The notes beneath the pieces were generated by a model. It was not told the origin of the DNA, searched no databases, and saw only the letters and a program-made list of their open reading frames with translations. DNA of 9,607 bases from Thiolapillus brandeum (GTDB lineage Bacteria > Pseudomonadota > Gammaproteobacteria > Chromatiales > Chromatiaceae). A program made the position numbers and the translations under genes. Positions 1-6,322 of the stretch are shown piece by piece; the stretch's first letter is position 1, and every line of letters starts with the position of its first letter. The stretch lies in contig DRLF01000475.1 in the NCBI GenBank assembly GCA_011051425.1, positions 1-9,607 of the forward strand. Reading direction: 5' to 3'.

Positions 1-248
1 AAGCGCCCCAACCCCCTGCCCTGATGCCGGGGGTGGACACTGAGGTTGAGCAGGTGTGCCTCGCCGGCGGCGGCAGACATGACTGAATAGGCGAGGATAT
101 CGCTGGCATCCTCATAGACACGGCATTCATAGCCGGTCTGCAGACAATCACTGAATATGGTTCTGCTCCAGGGATGAGTATAGATCTGTTCCTCGATCAT
201 CATCACGGACGTCAGATCATCCTCTGTCATGAACCGCACATCCAGCAA
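1..248 (-). CDS. rimI: Ribosomal protein S18-alanine N-acetyltransferase RimI, 3' end cut by window edge
   Basis: This GNAT-family enzyme transfers an acetyl group from acetyl-CoA to the N-terminal alanine of ribosomal protein S18 in the cytoplasm. Only the first 82 codons are present. The start of the fold is clear: DVRFMTEDDL, then IEEQIYTHPWS around residues 17-27 (the HPW motif typical of RimI), then LNLSVHP and the acetyl-CoA pyrophosphate-binding loop RHQGRGLGR just before the edge. I chose the TTG at 248-246 because GGAGG lies 7 bases upstream, inside the last codons of the glycosylase gene, and because the family usually has about ten residues before the MTEDDL-like segment. An ATG at 230-228 is the alternative but has no ribosome binding site. 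The start lies 3 bases after the upstream stop codon in the same frame, so the two genes are probably translated from one message. The family call is firm; the start is likely. Confidence 0.87.
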   Translation of the reverse strand, partial: MLDVRFMTEDDLTSVMMIEEQIYTHPWSRTIFSDCLQTGYECRVYEDASDILAYSVMSAAAGEAHLLNLSVHPRHQGRGLGR

Positions 249-251
249 GAC

Positions 252-992
252 TCAGCCTCCGTGGAGCATGCCATGGAGTTTCTGCAGATCCTGCCAGACC
301 TTGGCCTTCTCTTCAGGGCGGCGCAGCAGGTAGGCGGGATGATAGGTAACCAGCAGCGGCGTACGTTCCTCGCCGTAGAAATGAACCCGGTTGCGAAGGC
401 GTCCCACGGCCTCATCGGTATCCAGCAGGTTATGTGCAGCGATACCACCAACGGCTAACATCACCTTTGGTCTGATCAGGGCCAGCTGCCGGCGCAGGAA
501 TGGCTGGCAGGCTGCAACTTCTGCGACGCTGGGGTTGCGGTTGCCCGGCGGCCGGCATTTCAGCACATTGGCAATGTAGACCGTATCCCGGGCCAGACCA
601 ATGGCATGCAACATGGCGGTGAGCAGCTGCCCCGCCCGACCGACGAATGGCTCGCCCTGACGGTCTTCATCCGCTCCGGGCGCCTCACCCACGATCATCA
701 GTTCTGCGGACTCATTGCCCACCCCGAACACGGTCCGGGTGCGGCTGGCATGGAGTTCGCAGGCCGTGCAGGCAGCCACTTCTGCCTTGAGCGCATCCCA
801 AGCCTCTTTTCCGCCCTTTTCCTCAGGCTGCTGCGGCTGCACTTCCACGGCCGGCATTTCCTGATGCTCTGCGGAGGGTGGTTCCGCTTCATTTACAATC
901 TGACCGTCACCGGCCGCCGCCGGCTCATCACGCAAGACATAACGGGTGATGCCCATGGCATCAAGATACTGCTGGCGGCGCCCGGCATTCAC
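252..992 (-). CDS. Family 4 (Fe-S cluster) uracil-DNA glycosylase
   Basis: This enzyme removes uracil from DNA at the start of base-excision repair. The 246-residue product has the type-4 UDG signature: GEAPGADEDRQGEPFVGRAG at residues 102-121 (uracil pocket and catalytic region), CRPPGNRNP at 146-154, and HPAYLLR at 218-224 (the third motif, which reaches into the DNA minor groove). C75, C78, C146 and C162 match the four [4Fe-4S] ligands of the family. The N-terminus (RRQQYLDAMGI) resembles the extension common in gammaproteobacterial members. It is followed by a low-complexity linker rich in Glu, Pro and Ala (about residues 24-62) before the catalytic domain. The start is GTG at 992-990, 3 bases after the leuA stop, with GGGAG 11 bases upstream. 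Its 3' end supplies the ribosome binding site of rimI. Some databases label the family 'phage DNA polymerase-related', which should not be read as phage origin. Confidence 0.94.
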   Translation of the reverse strand: MNAGRRQQYLDAMGITRYVLRDEPAAAGDGQIVNEAEPPSAEHQEMPAVEVQPQQPEEKGGKEAWDALKAEVAACTACELHASRTRTVFGVGNESAELMIVGEAPGADEDRQGEPFVGRAGQLLTAMLHAIGLARDTVYIANVLKCRPPGNRNPSVAEVAACQPFLRRQLALIRPKVMLAVGGIAAHNLLDTDEAVGRLRNRVHFYGEERTPLLVTYHPAYLLRRPEEKAKVWQDLQKLHGMLHGG

Positions 993-995
993 TTG

Positions 996-2543
996 TCAGA
1001 CATCTCCCACCTGGGGATGTTCACGCTCCACGGGCGTCATCAGACGATTGGCGGCATTGATATAAGCCTTGGCGGAAGCGATCACGATATCCGTATCGGC
1101 CCCCTGACCGTTCACCATCTTCTCATCTTTTTCCAAGCGCACGGTCACCTCCCCCTGGGAGTCGGTGCCGCTGGTGATATTGTTCACCGAATACAGGGTC
1201 AGCTTCGCTCCGGTATTCAGGAGGGATTCGATCGCCTGGAAAGCCGCATCGACGGGCCCCGCACCGGAAGCGGACACGGCCTTCTCCTCGCCGTCCAGCG
1301 ATACCACGACGTCGGCGGTGGGAATCTCACCAGTTTCACTGCACACCTTGAGGGACACCAGTCTGATGCGCGGATCCCGCAGCTCATGGACCGATTCGGA
1401 CACCACCGCCTGGAGATCCTCGTCAAAGATTTCATGCTTCTTGTCAGCAAGCGCCTTGAAACGGGAAAAAGCGGCATTGAGCTTTTCCTCGGAGCTGAAC
1501 TCGATACCCAGTTCCTTGAGACGGGTACGGAAGGCATTGCGTCCCGAGTGCTTGCCCAGCACCATGCGGTTGTGGCTCCAGCCCACATCCTCGGCGCGCA
1601 TGATTTCGTAAGTCTCGCGATTCTTGAGCACCCCGTCCTGGTGGATGCCGGACTCGTGGGCAAAGGCATTGGCGCCGACGATGGCCTTGTTGGGCTGCAC
1701 CGGAAAACCGGTGATACTGGATACCAGCTTGGAGCAGGAAACGATCTGGGTGGTGTCCAGCGTGGTGTTGCAGGGGAACACATCCTGACGGGTGCGCACG
1801 GCCATCACGACTTCTTCGAGAGAGGCATTTCCCGCACGCTCGCCCAGCCCGTTGATGGTGCACTCCACCTGGCGGGCGCCGTTGAGCACTGCAGACAGGG
1901 AATTCGCCACAGCCAGCCCAAGATCGTTGTGACAGTGCACGGAAAACACGGCCTTGTCCGAGTTGGGCACCCGTTCCATCAGTGTCCTGATGGTCTCGCC
2001 GAACTGGTGCGGCAGATTGTAGCCTACGGTATCCGGTATGTTGATGGTGGTGGCGCCGGCGTCGATGGCAGCCTCCACGATGCGGCACAGGAAATCCATC
2101 TCGGAACGGCCTGCGTCCTCGGCGGAAAATTCCACGTTGTCCGTGTAATTTCGCGCCCGTTTCACCGCCCATATGGCCTGCTCCACGACCTGGTCCGGTT
2201 CCATGCGCAGTTTCTGCTGCATATGAATGGGCGAGGTGGCGATAAAGGTATGGATGCGTGCGGAATTGGCGGGCTTCAGGGCTTCACCCGCCCGGTCGAT
2301 ATCCTTTTCGAGGGCCCGGGCGAGCCCGCAGATGGTGGAATCCTTGACGGACTCGGCCACAGATTTCACCGCCTCGAAATCGCCTTCGCTGGCGATGGGA
2401 AAACCCGCTTCGATGACATCCACCCGCATCAGCTCGAGTTTCTTGGCGATGCGAATCTTTTCTTCCCGGGTCATGGAGGCGCCGGGACTCTGTTCACCGT
2501 CGCGCAAGGTTGTATCAAAAATAATCAATTTGTCACTGCTCAT
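996..2543 (-). CDS. leuA: 2-isopropylmalate synthase
   Basis: LeuA condenses acetyl-CoA with 2-oxoisovalerate to give 2-isopropylmalate, the first committed step of leucine synthesis. The 515-residue product is close to the usual proteobacterial length. Counting from the ATG, it opens with [15 protein letters not shown] at about 7-21 (metal ligand D15), has HCHNDLG at 203-209 (ligands H203 and H205), [13 protein letters not shown] at 232-244 (N239) and HESGIHQDG around 297-305. It ends in the leucine-binding regulatory domain with [12 protein letters not shown] at about 427-438, so feedback inhibition by leucine is expected. I chose the ATG at 2543-2541 because GGAG lies 7 bases upstream; a GTG directly before it (2546) would leave only 4 bases. 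The gene follows a possible leucine-rich leader peptide and precedes the glycosylase by 3 bases. No residue looks defective. Confidence 0.98.
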   Translation of the reverse strand: MSSDKLIIFDTTLRDGEQSPGASMTREEKIRIAKKLELMRVDVIEAGFPIASEGDFEAVKSVAESVKDSTICGLARALEKDIDRAGEALKPANSARIHTFIATSPIHMQQKLRMEPDQVVEQAIWAVKRARNYTDNVEFSAEDAGRSEMDFLCRIVEAAIDAGATTINIPDTVGYNLPHQFGETIRTLMERVPNSDKAVFSVHCHNDLGLAVANSLSAVLNGARQVECTINGLGERAGNASLEEVVMAVRTRQDVFPCNTTLDTTQIVSCSKLVSSITGFPVQPNKAIVGANAFAHESGIHQDGVLKNRETYEIMRAEDVGWSHNRMVLGKHSGRNAFRTRLKELGIEFSSEEKLNAAFSRFKALADKKHEIFDEDLQAVVSESVHELRDPRIRLVSLKVCSETGEIPTADVVVSLDGEEKAVSASGAGPVDAAFQAIESLLNTGAKLTLYSVNNITSGTDSQGEVTVRLEKDEKMVNGQGADTDIVIASAKAYINAANRLMTPVEREHPQVGDV

Positions 2544-2550
2544 CACATGG

Positions 2551-2572
2551 CTCCATCCCGTTATTCAGGGAT
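2551..2572 (-). promoter_or_regulatory. leuA ribosome binding site beside a small hairpin
   Basis: On the minus strand ATCCC (2572-2568) can pair with GGGAT (2559-2555) around an 8-base loop. The GGAG that serves leuA (2554-2551) directly abuts this stem. The stem is only 5 bp, so any effect on translation would be modest. This is seen in the sequence; a regulatory role is inference. Confidence 0.3.
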
Positions 2573-2606
2573 TTGAAGTTTTTGTTCGGTATGTTGCGTT
2601 GCTTTT

Positions 2607-2648
2607 GCCCTCGCCAGGGCGGGAGTGATTTGATTGCCCATCAGGGCA
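2607..2648 (-). promoter_or_regulatory. Alternative stems after the leader peptide (attenuator-like)
   Basis: Four short segments in the leuA leader can pair in two exclusive ways. TGCCC (2648-2644, overlapping the end of the leader ORF) pairs with GGGCA (2639-2635). GCCCT (2620-2616) pairs with AGGGC (2611-2607) around a GGCG loop. Alternatively GGGC (2639-2636) pairs with GCCC (2620-2617). That is the 1:2, 3:4 versus 2:3 layout of amino-acid attenuators. However, no U-tract follows the 3:4 stem on the minus strand, so it is not a normal intrinsic terminator. The stems are 4-5 bp, which could arise by chance. Confidence 0.3.
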
Positions 2649-2733
2649 GCAGCGGTCCAGCAGGCAGGAGCAAACCCCGGTTTTCGAAAACCGGTTCATC
2701 GAAGCTGCGATGAAAAAGTGTTTGCCAGATCAT
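2641..2733 (-). CDS. Candidate leucine-rich leader peptide of leuA
   Basis: A 30-codon ORF starts at ATG 2733-2731 (MIWQTLFHRS...) and ends with RGLLLPAGPLLP and TGA at 2643-2641. Five of its last ten residues are leucine, encoded by TTG, CTC, CTG, CTG and CTG. It lies wholly in the gap between the c-di-GMP gene and leuA, about 100 bases before leuA on the same strand. A short leucine-rich ORF just before a leucine biosynthesis gene is the pattern of leuL-type leaders, where ribosome stalling at Leu codons reports charged tRNA-Leu. Downstream are short alternative stems and a G-poor tract. Against it: there is no clear ribosome binding site before the ATG, the same frame stays open back into the end of the upstream gene, and no U-run terminator is present. 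It is plausible but unproven. Confidence 0.38.
   Translation of the reverse strand: MIWQTLFHRSFDEPVFENRGLLLPAGPLLP
2677..2694. repeat. Perfect 18-bp palindrome CCGGTTTTCGAAAACCGG
   Basis: The sequence is self-complementary over all 18 bases and lies in the gap between the c-di-GMP gene and leuA, inside the candidate leader peptide. As RNA it could form a 7-bp stem with a UCGA loop; as DNA it could be a dimeric regulator site. No T-run follows it on either strand, so it is not a standard terminator. The symmetry is seen directly; its function is unknown. Confidence 0.6.
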
Positions 2734-2767
2734 GAGTATGGTTTTATCGGGTAAAAAGCTGGTTTGA

Positions 2768-5284
2768 CTATAACCCAGCGCCACGGATCTGCCAAGTATG
2801 TTTGTCAGATTCAATATAGCGCTCGCACTCTGCAGCATCCATGGGAAACCCGAAATAATATCCCTGCATCAGGTTGCACCCCTGTTTCTGCAGAAATTCA
2901 ACCTGAGTGCTGGTCTCCACGCCTTCGGCTACCACCCGTATGCCCATTTCTCTTGCCATGCCGATGATGGCGGGTACGATGCAGGCCACATTGCCCTCCT
3001 TCTCCAGCTGGGCCACGAAAGAGCGGTCGATTTTCAGGGAATTCACGTCCACATAGCTCAATTGCCCGAAGGAGGAATAGCCTGTGCCGAAATCATCCAT
3101 CGCCAAACGGAAACCACGCTCGGAAAGTATCTTCAGCAGTGGCACGGTTCTTTCCGGATCCTGCATGAGCATGCTTTCGGTGATTTCCAGGATGATCTGT
3201 GAAGGATCGATAGCATAGTCTGCCACTGTCCTGTCCAGTACGGCGACCAGGCCAATGCGTTCCAGTTGCCGCATAGAGAGATTCAGCGCCAGCGCATGGA
3301 TCGCCACGCCTTTGTGCTGCCACGCCTGAAGCTGCCGGCAAACCTGTTCGATCACCCATTCACCGATGGGCACGATCAGCCCCGTTTCCTCCGCCAGCCC
3401 CACGAATTCATCAGGCAGGACCAGGCCAAGCCTGGGATGCTGCCAGCGCAGCAGCGCCTCGAACCACATCACCTCACCGTTGACCACATCCACGACAGGC
3501 TGATAGTGCAGCAGCAGTTGCCCGCGGGATACCGCGGTCCGCAGTTCACTTTCCATACGGCTGCGCTTCTCGGCGATTTCGTTCATGCGGGCGTGATAGT
3601 ACTCACTGCGGTTACGCCCCTTGTCCTTGGCATGGTACATGGCGATATCCGCATTGCGCACCAGAAAATCGATGTTGTTGCCATCCTGGGGGAAAACGGT
3701 GATACCGATACTGACAGAGACATAGAATTCCAGCGAATCGATATAGAAAGGCTGCGCGATGATATTCACCAGTTTTTCCGACAGTTCGCTGGTCGCCTGC
3801 AGCACCTGTTTGTCTGAACTGAAGTCTGAAAGCAGCACGATGAATTCATCGCCGCCGGTACGCGCAACCGTATCCGATTCACGTACACAGTACCTGAGGC
3901 GCTCCGCCACTTCTTTGAGCAGCATGTCGCCACCTGCATGACCGATACTGTCATTCACATGCTTGAAACGGTCGAGATCGAGAAACAGCAAAGCAACATA
4001 CTGATCGTTGCGTTTCGCATGGGCAACTGCCTGTTCCAGGCGATCATGAAACAGCAGACGGTTTGGCAGGCCGGTGAGTACGTCGTAGTGGGCCAGCTGA
4101 TATATATTTTCCTCGGCATTCCTGCGTTCGAGCTCGCCACTGATACGGTCCGCAAACACGTGCAGTATGGCCTGACTCCAGTCGGGCAGGCGCATGGGTT
4201 TCACGTCCATGACAGCAATGGTACCGATGGCGTTGTCATTGCTGTCCTTCAGCGCAACGCCAAAATAGCTTTCCACATGCCAGTTTTCCAGCACATCATC
4301 CTCCGGGTAGCGCTGCTGCACGTCTCGTTCGATGATGCACACCCTGCCACTGAGCACATCCTCACAGGGGGTTCCTCTCAACCGGTAAATGCCTTCGGTT
4401 ATCAGCTTTTCCCCATCCCACAGTGCCCGTACCCGCATGGTCTCCCTGCTGTCATCCGCATACACGGCATAAAAAGCGTATTTTGATGCATAGGCCTGTG
4501 CCAGATGCCGCATGGTGTCGCCGAGCACATTCTCCTTGGCCTTGGCATTGCTGATGGATGCGGCCAATGCGTACAAGGCATTTTCCACACGCTTGCGCTC
4601 GGTCATATCGACGCCGATGGACAAAAGTTCCGGTTTGTCGTCATGGCCTGCATCGATATATGCATTCCGCCAGCCTATCCACACGCGACGCCCGTCCCGG
4701 GTGATGTTTTCGTTTTCATTGTTGGCATGGGCATCGGGATTGCGTCGGATATCCTCGATCATTGCAGCCAGATCGTAGCCTTCGGAATCCACTTCTTCGA
4801 CAATCGTACCTAGCACCGGTTTGCCAACAAGATGTTGCTTTGGGTAACCGAACAGTTCTTCGCCATACCGGTTGATCGAAATGATGTTGCCGTCAACATC
4901 CCAACGCAGAAAGATGCTGTTTGCCTCATCAACCAGCTTTCTGTACAGACGTGCTTTGCGTTGACTGTTGCGCTGTACGGAAAGAATCAGGGGATACCAC
5001 TGCCGCACACCGTTGAAGACCAGCCCCATGGCCAACATATAAAACAGCGTTTTCAAAACCAGATTGAGCTGTGTTGGACCAAGCAGGTAATAGGAAGACA
5101 GATCAGGAAAGTCGCGGGACAGATTGAGCATCAGTCCTGCATTGGCGCACAGCATGCCGTAAGACACATTCAGCCAGCTGGCCTTGTATTCAGGAGAAAT
5201 GCCCGATGTCTTGCGGATCAGCAGGCCAGCGCAGATCATGGCAACCAGCACCAGGACGATGTTGGCTATGAGATTGATATTCAC
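2768..5284 (-). CDS. Membrane PAS-GAF-GGDEF-EAL cyclic-di-GMP enzyme
   Basis: This 838-residue inner-membrane protein probably makes and/or degrades cyclic di-GMP. Two or three membrane segments (about 4-23, 38-55 and 73-93) lead into a PAS domain (about 113-232, ending DMTERKR), a GAF domain (about 236-385), a GGDEF domain and an EAL domain. The cyclase site is intact (RTGGDEF, 475-481) and has an RxxD inhibitory site (RESD, 468-471) five residues ahead. The EAL domain keeps the expected catalytic set: EALLR 609-613, N668, E700, DDFGTG 730-735, K751, E787 and Q807. Both activities are therefore possible. The signals sensed by PAS and GAF cannot be read from sequence. The start is GTG 5284-5282, with an in-frame TGA three codons upstream. 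It has no good ribosome binding site of its own and overlaps the stop of a 13-codon ORF that does have one. It sits between pssA and leuA, an unusual place for a signalling gene. Confidence 0.96.
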   Translation of the reverse strand: MNINLIANIVLVLVAMICAGLLIRKTSGISPEYKASWLNVSYGMLCANAGLMLNLSRDFPDLSSYYLLGPTQLNLVLKTLFYMLAMGLVFNGVRQWYPLILSVQRNSQRKARLYRKLVDEANSIFLRWDVDGNIISINRYGEELFGYPKQHLVGKPVLGTIVEEVDSEGYDLAAMIEDIRRNPDAHANNENENITRDGRRVWIGWRNAYIDAGHDDKPELLSIGVDMTERKRVENALYALAASISNAKAKENVLGDTMRHLAQAYASKYAFYAVYADDSRETMRVRALWDGEKLITEGIYRLRGTPCEDVLSGRVCIIERDVQQRYPEDDVLENWHVESYFGVALKDSNDNAIGTIAVMDVKPMRLPDWSQAILHVFADRISGELERRNAEENIYQLAHYDVLTGLPNRLLFHDRLEQAVAHAKRNDQYVALLFLDLDRFKHVNDSIGHAGGDMLLKEVAERLRYCVRESDTVARTGGDEFIVLLSDFSSDKQVLQATSELSEKLVNIIAQPFYIDSLEFYVSVSIGITVFPQDGNNIDFLVRNADIAMYHAKDKGRNRSEYYHARMNEIAEKRSRMESELRTAVSRGQLLLHYQPVVDVVNGEVMWFEALLRWQHPRLGLVLPDEFVGLAEETGLIVPIGEWVIEQVCRQLQAWQHKGVAIHALALNLSMRQLERIGLVAVLDRTVADYAIDPSQIILEITESMLMQDPERTVPLLKILSERGFRLAMDDFGTGYSSFGQLSYVDVNSLKIDRSFVAQLEKEGNVACIVPAIIGMAREMGIRVVAEGVETSTQVEFLQKQGCNLMQGYYFGFPMDAAECERYIESDKHTWQIRGAGL

Positions 5285-5322
5285 CGGAATTCAGCCCGAC
5301 GGTATTTTGCATACCTCTTCAC
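5281..5322 (-). CDS. 13-codon ORF overlapping the start of the c-di-GMP enzyme gene
   Basis: GTG at 5322-5320 opens a short frame encoding MKRYAKYRRAEFR. It ends at TGA 5283-5281, which shares bases (GTGA) with the GTG start of the GGDEF-EAL gene. A strong ribosome binding site, GAGGAGG (5334-5328), sits 5 bases before it, whereas the large gene has none of its own. The simplest reading is translational coupling: ribosomes load here, terminate, and restart on the large gene. The peptide is very basic (six Arg/Lys in 13) and resembles no family I know. It may matter only as a translated leader. Its existence as an expressed ORF is inferred from the ribosome binding site and overlap. Confidence 0.5.
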   Translation of the reverse strand: MKRYAKYRRAEFR

Positions 5323-5327
5323 GACAA

Positions 5328-5334
5328 CCTCCTC
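5328..5334 (-). promoter_or_regulatory. Strong ribosome binding site GAGGAGG
   Basis: GAGGAGG on the minus strand is followed after 5 bases by GTG (5322). It lies 43 bases before the GGDEF-EAL start, too far to serve that gene directly. It therefore implies initiation at the 13-codon ORF and coupling to the large gene. Confidence 0.65.
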
Positions 5335-5371
5335 AGGAACGATAGGCACAGTGTCGCTTCCCCTTCGACCA

Positions 5372-5421
5372 GCTGTACAGCACTTGTTCTTATTCTTGTT
5401 CTTCTATTTTTTCTTGCTTTC
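5372..5421. repeat. Pyrimidine-rich tract with repeated CTTGTTCTT, next to a 10-bp palindrome
   Basis: In the gap after pssA, the plus strand from 5383 to 5421 is almost all pyrimidine and carries CTTGTTCTT twice (5383-5391 and 5395-5403). On the transcribed minus strand it reads as an A/G-rich, unstructured stretch. Immediately beside it is the palindrome GCTGTACAGC (5372-5381). No hairpin plus U-run terminator for pssA is visible here, so read-through into the c-di-GMP gene is possible. The role of the tract is unknown. Confidence 0.45.
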
Positions 5422-5442
5422 GGATTTACAATAAACAGACGT

Positions 5443-6192
5443 TCAGTGCTGCAGGTAGGATTTTGCTGAAGTCACCAGCCCGGACACGGCATACAACGCG
5501 AATATCGCAAACAGTATCAGGGGTGGCTGCATCAGAATAACGGCAAATACCAGTGCGATTCCCACCATGGTGATGAACGGCACCTTCCCCTTGAAATCGA
5601 TATGCTTGAAACTGTTGTAGCGGACATTGCTGACCATGAGCAAACCGCAGGACCCGGTAATCAGCCCGGCGACAATAGCGACATCCGTGCCTGCGATGCC
5701 GTTGTCCACGGCGACCCAAACACTGGCAGCCACAATGGCTGCGGCCGATGGGCTGGGCAAACCCTGAAAGTAGCTGCTGTCCGCCACATCCAGCTTGGAA
5801 TTGAAACGCGCCAGCCGCAGGGCCGCACCGGCCGTGTATATGAAGGCAGCCAGCCAGCCCGGTTTCCCGAGGGAATAGAGCGCCCATTCATACATCACCA
5901 ATGCAGGCGCCAGGCCAAAGGCAACCATATCGGACAAGCTGTCGTACTCTGCACCAAAAGCTGTCTGGGTGTTGGTCATGCGCGCCACCCTGCCATCCAG
6001 TCCATCCAGTATCATGGCGATGAAAATGGCGACAGCGGCCTTCTCAAACTGCGCGTTCATGGCAGCCAGAACAGCATAGAACCCGGAAAAGAGAGCCGCA
6101 GTCGTAAACAGGTTTGGCAGCAGATAGATTCCCCTTCCCCGTTTGTGAGGATGAGAATCCAGATCGATCACTTCATTTTTCTGTTCGTCCAT
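5443..6192 (-). CDS. pssA: CDP-diacylglycerol-serine O-phosphatidyltransferase (phosphatidylserine synthase)
   Basis: PssA joins CDP-diacylglycerol and L-serine to give phosphatidylserine and CMP at the inner membrane, the first step toward phosphatidylethanolamine. The protein (249 residues from the ATG) is a multi-spanning CDP-alcohol phosphotransferase. Its active-site motif DGxxAR-x8-G-x3-D-x3-D is complete: DGRVAR, G, D and D at about 66-71, 80, 84 and 88, with an extra Asp (D63) three residues earlier. Hydrophobic segments fill the rest, after a charged N-terminus of about 20 residues that leads into RGIYLLPNLFTTAALFSGFY. This is the integral-membrane type, unlike the E. coli PssA of the phospholipase D fold. 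I prefer ATG 6192-6190. An in-frame TTG three codons earlier (6201) overlaps a good -10 hexamer, so it would lie upstream of the predicted RNA start. No ribosome binding site precedes the ATG. Confidence 0.95.
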   Translation of the reverse strand: MDEQKNEVIDLDSHPHKRGRGIYLLPNLFTTAALFSGFYAVLAAMNAQFEKAAVAIFIAMILDGLDGRVARMTNTQTAFGAEYDSLSDMVAFGLAPALVMYEWALYSLGKPGWLAAFIYTAGAALRLARFNSKLDVADSSYFQGLPSPSAAAIVAASVWVAVDNGIAGTDVAIVAGLITGSCGLLMVSNVRYNSFKHIDFKGKVPFITMVGIALVFAVILMQPPLILFAIFALYAVSGLVTSAKSYLQH

Positions 6193-6200
6193 AGCAAACA

Positions 6201-6229
6201 AGTATAGCCTGATAATCCGTGAAGCCCAA
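6201..6229 (-). promoter_or_regulatory. Possible sigma-70 promoter of pssA
   Basis: On the minus strand TTGGGC (6229-6224) and TATACT (6206-6201) are separated by 17 bases. The -10 matches the consensus at five of six positions, the -35 at three. The expected RNA start, about 7 bases further on, falls within a few bases of the pssA ATG at 6192, which would make the message leaderless or nearly so. This is a pattern match by eye. Confidence 0.4.
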
Positions 6230-6238
6230 AATCAGGGA

Positions 6239-6322
6239 AGAAAACCCTTGCCCAGGGTACCTCTGAACGTGTCCTGGCGACACGAAGTTCGCAACCGGTA
6301 ACCCGGTATTGGCAAGAACTTC
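6239..6322 (-). ncRNA. Cluster of three hairpins ending in a weak terminator-like element (sRNA or leader candidate)
   Basis: Read on the minus strand, three stems follow one another. The first is GAAGTTC (6322-6316) with GAACTTC (6290-6284), enclosing an inner CCGG/CCGG stem with bulges. The second is CGTGTC (6284-6279) with GACACG (6273-6268) around a 5-base loop. The third is ACCCT with AGGGT (6257-6243) around GGGCA, followed by TTTTCTT. The last resembles a short intrinsic terminator, about 40 bases before pssA. The arrangement fits a small RNA or a 5' leader with a conditional terminator, but the stems are 5-7 bp and I recognise no known family. Structure is seen; expression is inference. 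Confidence 0.3.

Noticed and set aside
252..992. The glycosylase as a phage gene
   Set aside because: Family 4 UDGs were once annotated as related to phage SPO1 DNA polymerase. The motifs and Fe-S cysteines show an ordinary chromosomal repair enzyme, and no phage genes are nearby.
606..2576. A 656-codon open frame on the plus strand opposite leuA and the glycosylase gene
   Set aside because: It lies antisense to two certain genes. Its translation is rich in His and Gly with no domain, and the openness is explained by codon bias of the real strand.
2596..2620. GCCCT-GGCG-AGGGC hairpin as an intrinsic attenuator terminator
   Set aside because: On the transcribed minus strand it is followed by AAAAGC, not U residues. 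The T-rich side lies upstream of the hairpin when read on the plus strand.
2677..2700. The palindrome before leuA as an intrinsic terminator of the c-di-GMP gene
   Set aside because: No U-run follows the stem on the minus strand, nor a T-run on the plus strand, so it does not fit a Rho-independent terminator.
5372..5381. GCTGTACAGC as a LexA (SOS) box
   Set aside because: It contains CTGT and ACAG directly adjacent, without the 8-base spacer of the CTGT-N8-ACAG type of LexA site.
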